Source of the DNA: Streptomonospora wellingtoniae
Lineage (GTDB): Bacteria > Actinomycetota > Actinomycetes > Streptosporangiales > Streptosporangiaceae
Direction: 5' to 3'
NCBI RefSeq assembly: GCF_031845375.1
Contig: NZ_JAVREK010000002.1
Location: 334,918-398,917 of the forward strand
DNA length: 64,000 nucleotides
The notes under the pieces were generated by a model. The model made no database searches. It saw only the letters and a program-made list of their open reading frames with translations, and was not told the origin of the DNA. How positions within the stretch are numbered: the first letter of the stretch is position 1; every line of letters begins with the position of its first letter. Shown one piece after another: positions 36,401 through 44,841 of this stretch. A program made the position numbers and the translations under genes.

Positions 36401-39400
36401 CTAGGCCGCCTTGCGCAGGCGGAGTGTCACACCGAAGTCGTCCGAGGAGACCGTGCGGGCCTCGCCCTTCGGCGCTCCCCGGGTGACGCTCACTGCGAGG
36501 ACCTCGCCGGCGATGCTGCGCTCGTGCTCCTCCAGCGCCTGGGCGGTGACCGGGTCGGTCGCCTCCCACCACAGGTCGATCCGGTCGGAGATCTCCAGGC
36601 CGCTGGACTTGCGGGCGTCCTGAACGAGGCGGATCAGCTCGCGGGCCAGGCCGGCGCGCTGAAGCTGCGGAGTGATCTCCAGGTCCAGGGCGACGGTCTC
36701 GCCGCCCTCGGCGGCGACCGTCCAGCCTTCCCGGGGCTGCTCGCTGATCAGCACCTCCTCGGCGCTGATCTCCACCGGCTCGCCCTCAACGTCGACGTGG
36801 GCCCAGCCGGTGGTGCGCAGCTGCTCGACCAGCGTGCGCGCGTCGGCCTCGCCGATCGCCGCGGCCACCAGCGGCGTGCGCTTGGCGAAGCGCTTGCCCA
36901 GGGAGCGGAAGTTCGGCTTGACCGTGTGGTCGACCAGGTCGACGCCGACGGCCGAGAGCGGGTCGAGCTGCTGCACGTTCAGCTCCTCGGCGATCTGGTC
37001 GCGCAGCTGCTCGGGCAGCTCGTCGAACCCGGCGGCCCCGACAACCACCCGCGACAGCGGCTGGCGGGTGCGCACACCCGAGTCCACCCGGGCCGCGCGG
37101 CCCAGCTCCACCAGCCGGCGGGCCAGCGCCATCTGCTCGGAGAGCCGGGTGTCGACGAGGTCCTCGCGCACCTGCGGCCAGCTCGCCAGGTGCACCGAGT
37201 CCGGCGCGTCGGGCCGGCGCAGCGCCGCCCAGACGTGGTCGGTGATGAACGGCACCAGCGGCGCCATGACCAGCGTCAGCGACTCCAGGGCCTCGAACAG
37301 TGTGGCGAAGGCGGCCGCGCCCTCGGGGGTGTCCGCGCCCGCCCAGAAGCGGCGGCGCGAGCGCCGGACGTACCAGTTGGACAGGTCGTCGACGAAGGCG
37401 GTCAGCAGACGCCCGGCGCCGGCGGTGTCGAAGCGCTCCAGCGCCTCGCCCACGCCCTTGACGACCCGGTTCAGCTCCGAGAGCAGCCACCGGTCCAGCA
37501 GCGGGCGCTCCGCGGGCGCGGGTGCCCCGGCGAGCCGGCCGTGGCTCCAAGCCTCGCCCGCCCCTGCATAGAGGGTGAAGAAGGAGACGGTGTTGTAGTA
37601 GGTCAGCAGGACCTTGCGGACGATCTCCTCAAGAGCTTCGTGCCCCACGCGGCGCGGCATCCACGGCGACCCGCTGGCGGCCATGAACCAGCGCAGCGCG
37701 TCGGCGCCGTGGCGCTCCATGACCTCCATCGGTTCGAGGACGTTGCCCAGGTGCTTGCTCATCTTGCGCCCGTCCTCGGCGAGGATGTGGCCCAGGCAGA
37801 CCACGTTCTCGTAGGAGGACCGGCCGAAGACCAGGGTGCTCACGGCCATCATCGAGTAGAACCAGCCGCGGGTCTGGTCGATGGCCTCGCAGATGTACTG
37901 GCCGGGGAAGTCGGCCTCGAACGCCGCCTCGTTGCGGTGCGGCGCGCCCCACTGGGCGAACGGCATTGCGCCGGAGTCGAACCACACGTCGATGACCTCG
38001 GGCACCCGCTGGGTGCGGCCGCCGCACTGCGGGCAGTCGAAGGAGACGTCGTCGACGTAGGGCCGGTGCGGGTCGAGTGCGCTGAGGTCGCGGCCGGCGA
38101 GTCCGCCGAGCTCGTTCAGCGAGCCCACGACCGTGTGGTGCTCCTCGGCGCAGACCCACACGGGCAGCGGCGTGCCCCAGTAGCGGCTGCGCGAGAGCGC
38201 CCAGTCGATGTTGTTGCGCAGCCACTCGCCGTAGCGCCCCTCCTTGACGTTCTCGGGGAACCAGTTGGTGCGCGCGTTCTGCTCCAGGAGCTCGTCCTTG
38301 ATCGCCGTCGTCTTGATGTACCAGGACGGCAGCGCGTAGTAGAGCAGCGGCGTGTGGCAGCGCCAGCAGTGCGGGTAGCTGTGCTCGTAGGGCTGGTTGC
38401 GCAGCAGCAGGCCGCGCGCACCCAGGTCCTCCACGAGTGCGGCGTCGGCGGTCTTGAAGAACGCGCCGCCGATCAGGTCCAGGCCGGCCTCGAACGTGCC
38501 GTCGGCGCGTACGGGGTTGACCACGGGCAGCCCGTAGGCGCGGCACACCGCCATGTCGTCGGCGCCGAACGCGGGCGACTGGTGGACCAGGCCGGTGCCG
38601 TCCTCGACGGTGACGTAATCGGCCAGCACCACGAAGTGCGCGGGCTCGTCGAAGGCGACCAGCTCGAACGGGCGCTGGTAGGTCCAGCGCTCCATCTCCG
38701 AGCCCTCGAAGCGCTCACCGGTGAGGGTCCAGCCCTCGCCGAGGGCGGCGCCGACCAGCGGCTCGGCGACCAGCAGCCGCTCGGTGCCGTCGGTGGCGAC
38801 GACGTAGGCGACGTCGGGGTGCACCGCCACGGCGGTGTTGGAGACCAGGGTCCAGGGCGTCGTGGTCCACACCAGCAGGGACGTCGGCCGCGCGGGGTCG
38901 GCGAGCGGGCCCGAGGTGACGGGGAAGCGCACGTAGACGGAGGGGTCGACGACGGTCTCGTAGCCCTGTGCGAGCTCGTGGTCGGAGAGCGTGGTGCCGC
39001 AGCGCGGGCAGTAGGGGCTGATGCGGAAGTCGCGCACCAGCAGGCCCTTGTCCCAGATGGTCTTCAGCGCCCACCACACCGACTCCACGTACTCGGGGTC
39101 CATGGTGCGGTAGGCCTCGTCCATGTTCACCCAGTAGCCCATGCGCTCGGTCATGGCGGTGAACGCGTTCACATTGCGCAGAACGGACTCGCGGCAGCGG
39201 GCGTTGAACTCGGCGACGCCGAACTCCTCGATGTCCTTCTTGCCGCTGAGACCCAGCTCCTTCTCCACCGCGACCTCGACGGGCAGGCCGTGGCAGTCCC
39301 AGCCGGCCTTGCGGTCGACGTGGTAGCCGCGCATGGTCTTGAAGCGGGGGAAGACGTCCTTGAAGACCCGCGCCTCGACGTGGTGCACGCCGGGGCGGCC

Positions 39401-39577
39401 GTTCGCGGTGGGCGGGCCTTCGTAGAACACCCAGTGGGGTTTGCCCTGCGACTGCTCCAGCGAGCGTTCGAAGACCTTCTGCTCCGACCAGCGCCGGAGC
39501 ACCTCGTGCTCGGTGGCGGGCAGGTCGATCTGGGCCGGGAGGGCGGGGAAGGAGCGGGCGGCGGTTTCGTCGGGCAT
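36401..39577 (-). CDS. ileS: Isoleucyl-tRNA synthetase, type 2 with GXHH signature
   Basis: Class I synthetase of 1058 residues charging tRNA-Ile. It belongs to the eukaryote-like type 2 group (IleRS2). The HIGH-type motif is GVHH at residues 63-66 in place of HxGH, and the second signature is KMSKH at 605-609. A CP1 editing domain (TPWTLVSNTAV; GTGLVHQSPAFGADD) and C-terminal anticodon-binding and zinc-type domains follow. IleRS2 enzymes with swapped GXHH motifs have been reported as hyper-resistant to mupirocin; that property is inferred here. It is convergent with the acidic-protein gene and has a T-box leader. Confidence 0.96.
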   Translation of the reverse strand: MPDETAARSFPALPAQIDLPATEHEVLRRWSEQKVFERSLEQSQGKPHWVFYEGPPTANGRPGVHHVEARVFKDVFPRFKTMRGYHVDRKAGWDCHGLPVEVAVEKELGLSGKKDIEEFGVAEFNARCRESVLRNVNAFTAMTERMGYWVNMDEAYRTMDPEYVESVWWALKTIWDKGLLVRDFRISPYCPRCGTTLSDHELAQGYETVVDPSVYVRFPVTSGPLADPARPTSLLVWTTTPWTLVSNTAVAVHPDVAYVVATDGTERLLVAEPLVGAALGEGWTLTGERFEGSEMERWTYQRPFELVAFDEPAHFVVLADYVTVEDGTGLVHQSPAFGADDMAVCRAYGLPVVNPVRADGTFEAGLDLIGGAFFKTADAALVEDLGARGLLLRNQPYEHSYPHCWRCHTPLLYYALPSWYIKTTAIKDELLEQNARTNWFPENVKEGRYGEWLRNNIDWALSRSRYWGTPLPVWVCAEEHHTVVGSLNELGGLAGRDLSALDPHRPYVDDVSFDCPQCGGRTQRVPEVIDVWFDSGAMPFAQWGAPHRNEAAFEADFPGQYICEAIDQTRGWFYSMMAVSTLVFGRSSYENVVCLGHILAEDGRKMSKHLGNVLEPMEVMERHGADALRWFMAASGSPWMPRRVGHEALEEIVRKVLLTYYNTVSFFTLYAGAGEAWSHGRLAGAPAPAERPLLDRWLLSELNRVVKGVGEALERFDTAGAGRLLTAFVDDLSNWYVRRSRRRFWAGADTPEGAAAFATLFEALESLTLVMAPLVPFITDHVWAALRRPDAPDSVHLASWPQVREDLVDTRLSEQMALARRLVELGRAARVDSGVRTRQPLSRVVVGAAGFDELPEQLRDQIAEELNVQQLDPLSAVGVDLVDHTVKPNFRSLGKRFAKRTPLVAAAIGEADARTLVEQLRTTGWAHVDVEGEPVEISAEEVLISEQPREGWTVAAEGGETVALDLEITPQLQRAGLARELIRLVQDARKSSGLEISDRIDLWWEATDPVTAQALEEHERSIAGEVLAVSVTRGAPKGEARTVSSDDFGVTLRLRKAA

Positions 39578-39599
39578 CGGGTCGACCTCTCACCAGGGC

Positions 39600-39840
39600 A
39601 TCGGTTGTCCTGATGGAGGGACGAGGCTGCGCGCCCCGCGGTACCACCCTCCTTGGGCGAGGCGGACCGGCCGCCTCGTCCCCTCTCACTTCGCTCGGCG
39701 GCCGGGTCTACTGGGCCGGCGCTGCGCGCCGCACCGTTCTTCCGGCGGCTCCGGGGTGATCTTCACGACGGGCATGCCCCCGGGCTTCCACCGTCCCCGG
39801 GTCGCTTTGGGCTGTTTCCGGCGGTACTCGTCCCCGTCCG
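39600..39840 (-). promoter_or_regulatory. Isoleucine T-box riboswitch in the ileS leader
   Basis: Read on the minus strand, the ileS leader has a T-box core GGTGGTACCGCGG (complement of 39637-39649), which pairs with the tRNA acceptor end, and upstream of it the stem I AGTA motif (complement of 39825-39828). An ATC isoleucine codon (complement of 39758-39760, in GAAGATCACC) sits where the specifier loop is expected. GAGGGGACGAGG (complement of 39674-39685) can pair with CCTCGTCCCTC (complement of 39616-39626), flanking the T-box. Uncharged tRNA-Ile would thus raise ileS expression. The start codon follows GAGAGG at 39586-39591 in the minus sense; whether control is transcriptional or translational is undecided. 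Confidence 0.88.
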
Positions 39841-39858
39841 CGCCTTGCCGTGATTCCG

Positions 39859-39864
39859 AGGATA
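39859..39864 (-). promoter_or_regulatory. Candidate -10 box for the ileS transcript
   Basis: TATCCT on the minus strand would place the transcript start near 39852, just before the T-box stem I. The matching -35 position is not recognisable. The rest of the gap up to 40032 holds no credible gene; the plus-strand CATACT near 39940 may be the -10 for the small gene at 40033. Confidence 0.4.
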
Positions 39865-40032
39865 GCCCACGACGGGCGGGGCGGCGTCCGAAGGCGGGCC
39901 CAAGGGGACGCGCCTTTCCCGGTGCTGCGGCGTGCGGTGCATACTTGCCTGCCGGGCCGGCCTCGCGGCGGCCCGGCGGCCGCGCGGGGCGCGGCGCAGG
40001 CACGTGGTGGCGATCGACGAAAGGAGGCGGCC

Positions 40033-40296
40033 GTGGCCGCGACCGGCAAGGAGGGCACCGTGCTGGTGACGCTCTCCGAGCGAGAGGACGCCGAGGAGTT
40101 GGCGGAGCAGCTGTACGACCAGGGGTACGAGCCCTGCACCGTGCACCGCGACATGCTGGCCGGCGAGGACGACGCCGAGGACGTCGACTGGGTGATCGAG
40201 GTGGCCACCGGCCCGCACGGCGGACCGGCGACCTTCGACGAGCCGCACCTGGCCGTGCTGGCCCAGGACTACGGCGGATACGCCGCCGCGCAGTAG
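40033..40296 (+). CDS. Small acidic protein of unknown function
   Basis: An 87-residue soluble acidic protein starting at a GTG with a strong AAGGAGG site (40021-40027). It begins with a strand-like GTVLVTLSE, a helix EDAEELAEQLYDQGYEPCTVHRDML and a second strand VDWVIEVATG, a compact alpha/beta fold resembling small ferredoxin-like regulators. No family is recognised with confidence. It lies between ileS (divergent, across the T-box) and the zinc-finger gene, and a GC-rich hairpin follows. Confidence 0.7.
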   Translation: MAATGKEGTVLVTLSEREDAEELAEQLYDQGYEPCTVHRDMLAGEDDAEDVDWVIEVATGPHGGPATFDEPHLAVLAQDYGGYAAAQ

Positions 40297-40314
40297 CGCG
40301 CCGGGGCGCGGCGG

Positions 40315-40344
40315 CGCCGGGGGGAGGCGCGCCGCCCCCCGGCG
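40315..40344. terminator. Hairpin terminator
   Basis: A perfect 10-bp GC stem (40315-40324 with 40335-40344) and a 10-base loop, 18 bp after the stop of the small gene ending at 40296. No T-tract. Confidence 0.6.
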
Positions 40345-40426
40345 GACGCGTATCGGCGGCGCGATCGGGAACACATGGGGGATAGACGCGGAAAGCCGGG
40401 AGTGTTCCACACTGCGTTGTCGATGG

Positions 40427-40455
40427 TTGATTCGCTCCCGGCGGGCGTTTAAGCT
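40427..40455 (+). promoter_or_regulatory. Promoter of the DksA/TraR-like gene
   Basis: TTGATT (40427-40432) and TAAGCT (40450-40455) with a 17-bp spacer form a good promoter, about 95 bp before the ATG at 40556. The probable transcript would also carry lspA and the pseudouridine synthase gene. Confidence 0.65.
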
Positions 40456-40555
40456 ACCCGGCATCTTGTGCGGGCACCGCTGGAGGCGGTGAAATCGCAC
40501 GTCAGAACAGGGTTCACGGCCGCCGTTCAGCGGTGGCCGAGGGGGTGAGTGCCTG

Positions 40556-41032
40556 ATGGCGTCGACTACCACGACCGGTAAATCCGGCGAAGAGGCCCGC
40601 GGCGGAAAGGACGGGGCGACCATGGGTGTCTCCAACGCGGCCGATCTGCCCGTCCGTCCCGGCGAGGACCCGTGGACCGAGGCCGAGTTGGCCGAGGTCC
40701 GCGAAGGGCTGGAGTCCGAGGTCGCCGGGCTGCGCGACGGCATCGCCGCCGCCGAGACCGAGATGGCCGAGCGGCTGTCGGACTCGGTCGAGGGGGCCGG
40801 CGACGATCCCACCGACACCGGTGCCAAGGCCTACCAGCGCGAGCACGACCTGGCGCTGAACTACAATAGTCGTGAGCTGCTCGCCCAGAGCGAGCGCGCG
40901 GTCCAGCGGATGGACGCGGGGACCTACGGGGTCTGCGAGTCCTGCGGCAACGCCATCGGGAAGGCACGGCTGCAGGCATTCCCCCGCGCCACATTGTGTG
41001 TGCAGTGCAAACAGCGCGAGGAGCGTCGCTGA
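40556..41032 (+). CDS. DksA/TraR-type C4 zinc-finger protein
   Basis: A 158-residue protein with a coiled-coil-like helical middle (about 40-110) and a C4 zinc finger, CESC and CVQC at the C-terminal end, typical of TraR/DksA family proteins that reach into the RNA polymerase secondary channel. The acidic tip motif of true DksA is not clear, so a specific role in ppGpp control cannot be claimed. The N-terminal 22 residues are Thr/Gly-rich, and a second ATG at 40622 is a possible start. It lies in front of lspA. Confidence 0.87.
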   Translation: MASTTTTGKSGEEARGGKDGATMGVSNAADLPVRPGEDPWTEAELAEVREGLESEVAGLRDGIAAAETEMAERLSDSVEGAGDDPTDTGAKAYQREHDLALNYNSRELLAQSERAVQRMDAGTYGVCESCGNAIGKARLQAFPRATLCVQCKQREERR

Positions 41033-41067
41033 GTGACGTCGAGCCCTCCGGGGCCCAAGATCGGACC

Positions 41068-41649
41068 GTGAACGGACCCGCCGCGCGCCGGCCGCGGCGG
41101 TTCGTTCTGTTGACGGCGGTGGCGGCAGCGGCACTGGGGGCCGATTACGCCACCAAGGAGGCCGCGCTCGCGAGCTTCGAGCCCGGCGAGTCCATGCGCG
41201 TCGTGGGCGAGCTGCTGCAGTTCACGCTCGTGTTCAACACGGGCGCCGCGTTCTCCATGGGCCAGGGGTTGCCCTGGCTGTTCTTCCTCATCGCCGCGGC
41301 GGTGGTGGTCTACATCCTGTTCCTGGCCCGCAAGCTGGCCAGCGTGCCCTGGACTTTGGCGCTCGGGCTGATTCTGGGCGGCGCCCTGGGCAACCTGGTC
41401 GACCGGGCCTTCCGCCCGCCGGCTCCGCTGCACGGCGCGGTCGTCGACTGGATCCAGGTTCCCAACTTCCCGGTGTTCAACATCGCCGATTCCTGCATCG
41501 TCGTGGGCGGCGCGTTCGCGGTGCTGCTGGCCTTCCGCGGCATCAACATCGACGGCACCCGCGAGTCGGACGCCTCCGGCGGCGACGACGCCTCCGGCGG
41601 CGAGCCGGAGGCCGGGGCCCAGAGCGAGGACGGAGGGCGATCGGCGTGA
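41068..41649 (+). CDS. lspA: Lipoprotein signal peptidase
   Basis: Aspartyl protease with four membrane helices that cleaves prolipoproteins after lipidation. The product has about 193 residues. Conserved blocks are LGADYATKEAAL, VFNTGAAFS, LGGALGNLVDRA and VFNIADSCI; the two catalytic aspartates are those of NLVDR and NIADS. The C-terminal 30 residues are an acidic Ser/Gly tail. The frame is open into the preceding gene, so the start is uncertain; GTG at 41068 leaves a short basic N-terminus. Its stop overlaps the next gene by 4 bp. Confidence 0.92.
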   Translation: MNGPAARRPRRFVLLTAVAAAALGADYATKEAALASFEPGESMRVVGELLQFTLVFNTGAAFSMGQGLPWLFFLIAAAVVVYILFLARKLASVPWTLALGLILGGALGNLVDRAFRPPAPLHGAVVDWIQVPNFPVFNIADSCIVVGGAFAVLLAFRGINIDGTRESDASGGDDASGGEPEAGAQSEDGGRSA

Positions 41650-42590
41650 CCGGCCCGACCACGACCGGCGACCACCGCGGCATGCCCGTGCCCGACGGCG
41701 TCGAGGGCGAGCGCATCGACTCCGCCATCGCCCGCATGTTCGGCCTCTCGCGCACCCGCGCCGCCGAGCTGATAGCCGACGGCAACGTCACGGTCGACGG
41801 CGGTGCCGCCGCCAAGTCCGACCGGCTGGAGGCGGGCAGCTGGCTGGAGGTCGTCCTGCCGCCGCCGCCGGAGCCCCCTGCGGCGCGGGCCGAACCCGTG
41901 CCGGGGCTGAGCGTGGTCTACGAGGACGCCGACATCGTGGTCGTGGACAAGCCCGCTGCCGTCGTCGCCCACCCCACGGTGGGCTGGACCGGGCCCACGG
42001 TGCTCCAGGGCCTGCTGGCCTCGGGCATCGAACTCGCCACCAGCGGCGCCGCGGAACGCCAGGGCATCGTGCACCGGCTGGACGCCAACACCACCGGGCT
42101 CATGGTGCTGGCCAAAAGCGAGGCCGCCTACAGCGTGCTCAAGCGCGCCTTCAAGGAGCGGGTGGTGGACAAGGTCTACCACTCCCTCGTGCAGGGCCAC
42201 CCCGACCCGCTGCGCGGCACCGTAGACGCGCCCATCGACCGCCACCCCGCCGGCGACGGCCGATGGGCGGTGGTGGCCGGCGGCCGACCCTCGGTGACCC
42301 ACTACGACACCATGGAGGCGTTCCGCGCCGCCAGCCTGCTGGAGATCAAGCTGGAGACCGGGCGCACCCACCAGATCCGGGTGCACATGTCGGCCCTGCG
42401 CCACCCGTGCGTGGGCGACCACCTCTACGGCGCCGACCCCGCGCTGGCCGAGCGCCTGGGCGTGCGGCGCCAGTGGCTGCACGCGGTGCGGCTGGGCTTC
42501 GAGCACCCCACCCGGGGCCACCGGGTCGAGTTCGAGAGCCCGTATCCGGGCGATCTGGAGGCGGCGCTGGAGCTGCTGCGCGAGGAGTGA
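41646..42590 (+). CDS. RluA/RluD-family 23S rRNA pseudouridine synthase
   Basis: A 314-residue protein with an N-terminal S4 RNA-binding domain (about 20-75, ERIDSAIARMFGLSRTRAAELI) and a pseudouridine synthase domain with the catalytic HRLDANTTGLMVLAKS motif (Asp of RLD) and LETGRTHQIRVHMSAL. This fits RluD-like enzymes modifying helix 69 of 23S rRNA. GTG at 41646 overlaps lspA (GTGA). The lspA-rluD pair is widely conserved. A strong hairpin follows. Confidence 0.93.
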   Translation: MTGPTTTGDHRGMPVPDGVEGERIDSAIARMFGLSRTRAAELIADGNVTVDGGAAAKSDRLEAGSWLEVVLPPPPEPPAARAEPVPGLSVVYEDADIVVVDKPAAVVAHPTVGWTGPTVLQGLLASGIELATSGAAERQGIVHRLDANTTGLMVLAKSEAAYSVLKRAFKERVVDKVYHSLVQGHPDPLRGTVDAPIDRHPAGDGRWAVVAGGRPSVTHYDTMEAFRAASLLEIKLETGRTHQIRVHMSALRHPCVGDHLYGADPALAERLGVRRQWLHAVRLGFEHPTRGHRVEFESPYPGDLEAALELLREE

Positions 42591-42592
42591 TC

Positions 42593-42636
42593 CCCCGGCC
42601 GCTGCGCCGGGCCCCGGCCGGGCGCAGCGGCCGGGG
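42593..42636. terminator. Bidirectional hairpin terminator
   Basis: A perfect 16-bp GC stem (42593-42608 with 42621-42636) with a 12-base loop lies between the convergent pseudouridine synthase gene (ends 42590) and the thiamine-diphosphate enzyme gene (ends 42645). Confidence 0.85.
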
Positions 42637-42644
42637 CCCGGCTG

Positions 42645-44390
42645 TCAGGCGCCGCCGAGCAGTCCGCTCATGGTGGCCTCCGGGCTGATGACGTCGGGGT
42701 CGGTGCGGACGTCGACGAGCGTGGGCAGCTCGGCCGCAAGCGCCGCGTCCAGCGCGTCGGCCAGTTCCACCGGGTTCGCGGCGGTGGCGCCGAGCGCGCC
42801 CAGGCCGCGGGCGTAGCCGGCCAGGTCCAGCGGCCCGCTGATGTCGGTGCCGGCCGTACGCCCCATCTCCCGCGCCTGGTGCATCGCGATCGTGCCGTAG
42901 AGCCCGTTCTGGAAGACCACCACGGTGATCGCCAGCCCCAGCCTGACCGCGGTCTCCAGTTCCTGCCCGGTCATCAGCAGCCCGCCGTCGCCGACCGCGG
43001 CCACGACGGTGCGGTGCGGTGCGACGAGCTTGGCGGCCACCGCCGCCGGAACCGCGTAGCCCATGGCTCCGCTGGTGGGCGCCAGTTGGGTGCGCGGGTG
43101 CCGGTAGGTCCAGCCGCGGTGCAGGAAGGCGGCGAAGTTCCCGGCGTCGTTGGTGATCACCGCATCGTCGGGCAGGGCCTTGCGCATCGCCTCGACCACC
43201 GCCCACGGGTGCATGAGCCCGCCGGGATGGGTGGCGGCCTCGGCCGGGGCGGTGGCGGTGCGCTCCCACACGTGGTGGGCCTCGCTGTAGTCGCGGTCGG
43301 GAGTGGCAACGGGCAGCGCGGCGAGGGAGCCCAGCGCCGAGCGGGCGTCGGCCACGGCGCCCAGCCACACGCCGGTGACGGCCCCGACCTGGGCGGGGTC
43401 GATGTCGATCTGGGCGACGGGCGAACCGGGCCCCGGCCCGGCTGATGCGGGCAGCCGGTAGGACTGGCTGGTGATCTCGCTCAGCCGCGAGCCGACGACC
43501 AGCACCGCGTCCGCGTCCTCCAGCGCACGCAGCACCGGCTTGGGGCAGCCGAGCCCGAGGTGGCCGAGGTAGAGCGGGTGGTCGTTGGGGAACACGTCCT
43601 GGCGCCGCCAGGAGGTGTAGACGCCCGCGTTGTAGCGCTCTGCGGCGGCGACCAGCTCACCGCGGGCGTTGCGCGCGCCCCCGCCCGCGACGATCACCGG
43701 GCGCTCGGCCGTGGCCAGCCACTCCGCAAGCCGGTCCCGGTCGTCATCGCTCAGCGGCGGGCGCGGCGGCGCGGCGCCCGGCAGGGCGCGGGCCGGCGGG
43801 ACGAGCCGGCCGAACAGGTCGCCCGGCACCGCGACGGCGACCGGCCCGGGGCGGCCGGTGGTGGCCACCCGCAGGGCCTGCGCGGTGGTCTCGGCGAGCC
43901 GATCGGCGCGGGTGACGGTGGTGGTCCACTTGGTGACGGGGGAGTAGAAGGCGGTGAGGTCGACCTCCTGGAACGCCTCGCGGCCCAGGTGGTCGCTGGT
44001 GACCTGGCCGAGAAAGACCACCATCGGCGTGGAGTCCTGGCGCGCGGTGTGCACCCCCACGGCGAGGTTGGCGGCTCCGGGGCCGCGGGTCGCCGCGGCG
44101 ACAGCGGGGACGCCGGTGAGCTTGGCCTCGGCCTCGGCCATGAAGCCGGCGCCGTTCTCGTGGCGGGTCGAGACCAGCGCCAGGTCGGCGTGCCGGTCCA
44201 CGGCGTCGGCCAGTTCCAGGAAGCTCTCGCCGGGCACGGTGTAGCAGCGGCGGACTCCGGCGCCGGCCAGCACGTCGGCGACCTCCTCGGCGGCGGTGCG
44301 CCAGTGTGCCGCCGCGCCCCGCCCCGGCGGGTGCGCCCCGGCGTCGAAGCCCTCGGCGGCGGTGGCCGCGTTCCCGTACTCCTCGGTCAT
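42645..44390 (-). CDS. Thiamine-diphosphate-dependent enzyme, acetolactate synthase-like
   Basis: A 581-residue enzyme with the three domains of the acetohydroxyacid synthase/pyruvate oxidase family. The catalytic glutamate is in VPGESFLELAD near residue 55, and the cofactor motif begins GDGGLLMTGQELETA near 470 and ends with the metal-binding N in QNGLYG. The middle domain shows GGGARNARG. Specificity is open: acetolactate synthase, or another 2-keto acid enzyme such as sulfoacetaldehyde acetyltransferase or a decarboxylase. No small regulatory subunit is adjacent. The ATG follows GGAGGAC. It lies 136 bp after azlD on the same strand. Confidence 0.85.
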   Translation of the reverse strand: MTEEYGNAATAAEGFDAGAHPPGRGAAAHWRTAAEEVADVLAGAGVRRCYTVPGESFLELADAVDRHADLALVSTRHENGAGFMAEAEAKLTGVPAVAAATRGPGAANLAVGVHTARQDSTPMVVFLGQVTSDHLGREAFQEVDLTAFYSPVTKWTTTVTRADRLAETTAQALRVATTGRPGPVAVAVPGDLFGRLVPPARALPGAAPPRPPLSDDDRDRLAEWLATAERPVIVAGGGARNARGELVAAAERYNAGVYTSWRRQDVFPNDHPLYLGHLGLGCPKPVLRALEDADAVLVVGSRLSEITSQSYRLPASAGPGPGSPVAQIDIDPAQVGAVTGVWLGAVADARSALGSLAALPVATPDRDYSEAHHVWERTATAPAEAATHPGGLMHPWAVVEAMRKALPDDAVITNDAGNFAAFLHRGWTYRHPRTQLAPTSGAMGYAVPAAVAAKLVAPHRTVVAAVGDGGLLMTGQELETAVRLGLAITVVVFQNGLYGTIAMHQAREMGRTAGTDISGPLDLAGYARGLGALGATAANPVELADALDAALAAELPTLVDVRTDPDVISPEATMSGLLGGA

Positions 44391-44526
44391 CGGCGTCCTC
44401 CGGCTCGCGGGATGGTCACGACCGACTTCTGCCCGCCCGCGGGGGTTCCGTCACCTCGGCGGGGGCACGAGGCGCGCCGGTGTTCCCGGAGCCCGGGCCG
44501 TCCGTTCCCGTCCCGCCGCCGGCGGG

Positions 44527-44841
44527 TCACAGCCCCAGCAGGCGCAGGCCCGCCGCCGTCGCCGCGGCCACGGCGAGCACCACCAGGAACGGAGCGCGCA
44601 GCAGGAGGGCCACCGCGGCGGCGGCCACCCCGCCGATGCGGGCGGGGTCGAAGACCAGTTCCCGGCCGCCGTCGCTCGCAGTCTGCACGGCGATCAGGGC
44701 CGCCAGCAGCGCAACCGGGACGGCCATCGCGAAGCGCCGCACGAGCGGGTGGTCGAGCAGCCGCCGCGGTGCCGAGAGTCCGGCCAGCTTGAGCAGGTAG
44801 CACCCGGCGCAGGTGCCGATGATGACCAGCCAGAGCGTCAT
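44527..44841 (-). CDS. azlD: AzlD-type branched-chain amino acid export subunit
   Basis: A 104-residue protein with about three or four hydrophobic helices and the AzlD-family pattern (LWLVIIGTCAGCYLLKLAGLSAPRR). AzlC and AzlD together export branched-chain amino acids and analogues in other bacteria. Its ATG overlaps the azlC stop by 4 bp (ATGA), so the two are translationally coupled. Substrate is inferred. Confidence 0.87.
   Translation of the reverse strand: MTLWLVIIGTCAGCYLLKLAGLSAPRRLLDHPLVRRFAMAVPVALLAALIAVQTASDGGRELVFDPARIGGVAAAAVALLLRAPFLVVLAVAAATAAGLRLLGL

Noticed and set aside
34829..39613. A 1594-codon plus-strand frame across the acidic protein and the antisense of ileS
   Set aside because: The frame shadows two good genes on both strands and encodes no recognisable domain; composition is that of off-frame GC-rich DNA.
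41033..41035. GTG after the zinc-finger gene stop as the lspA start
   Set aside because: It is in a different frame from lspA; the in-frame GTG at 41068 is used instead, with acknowledged uncertainty.
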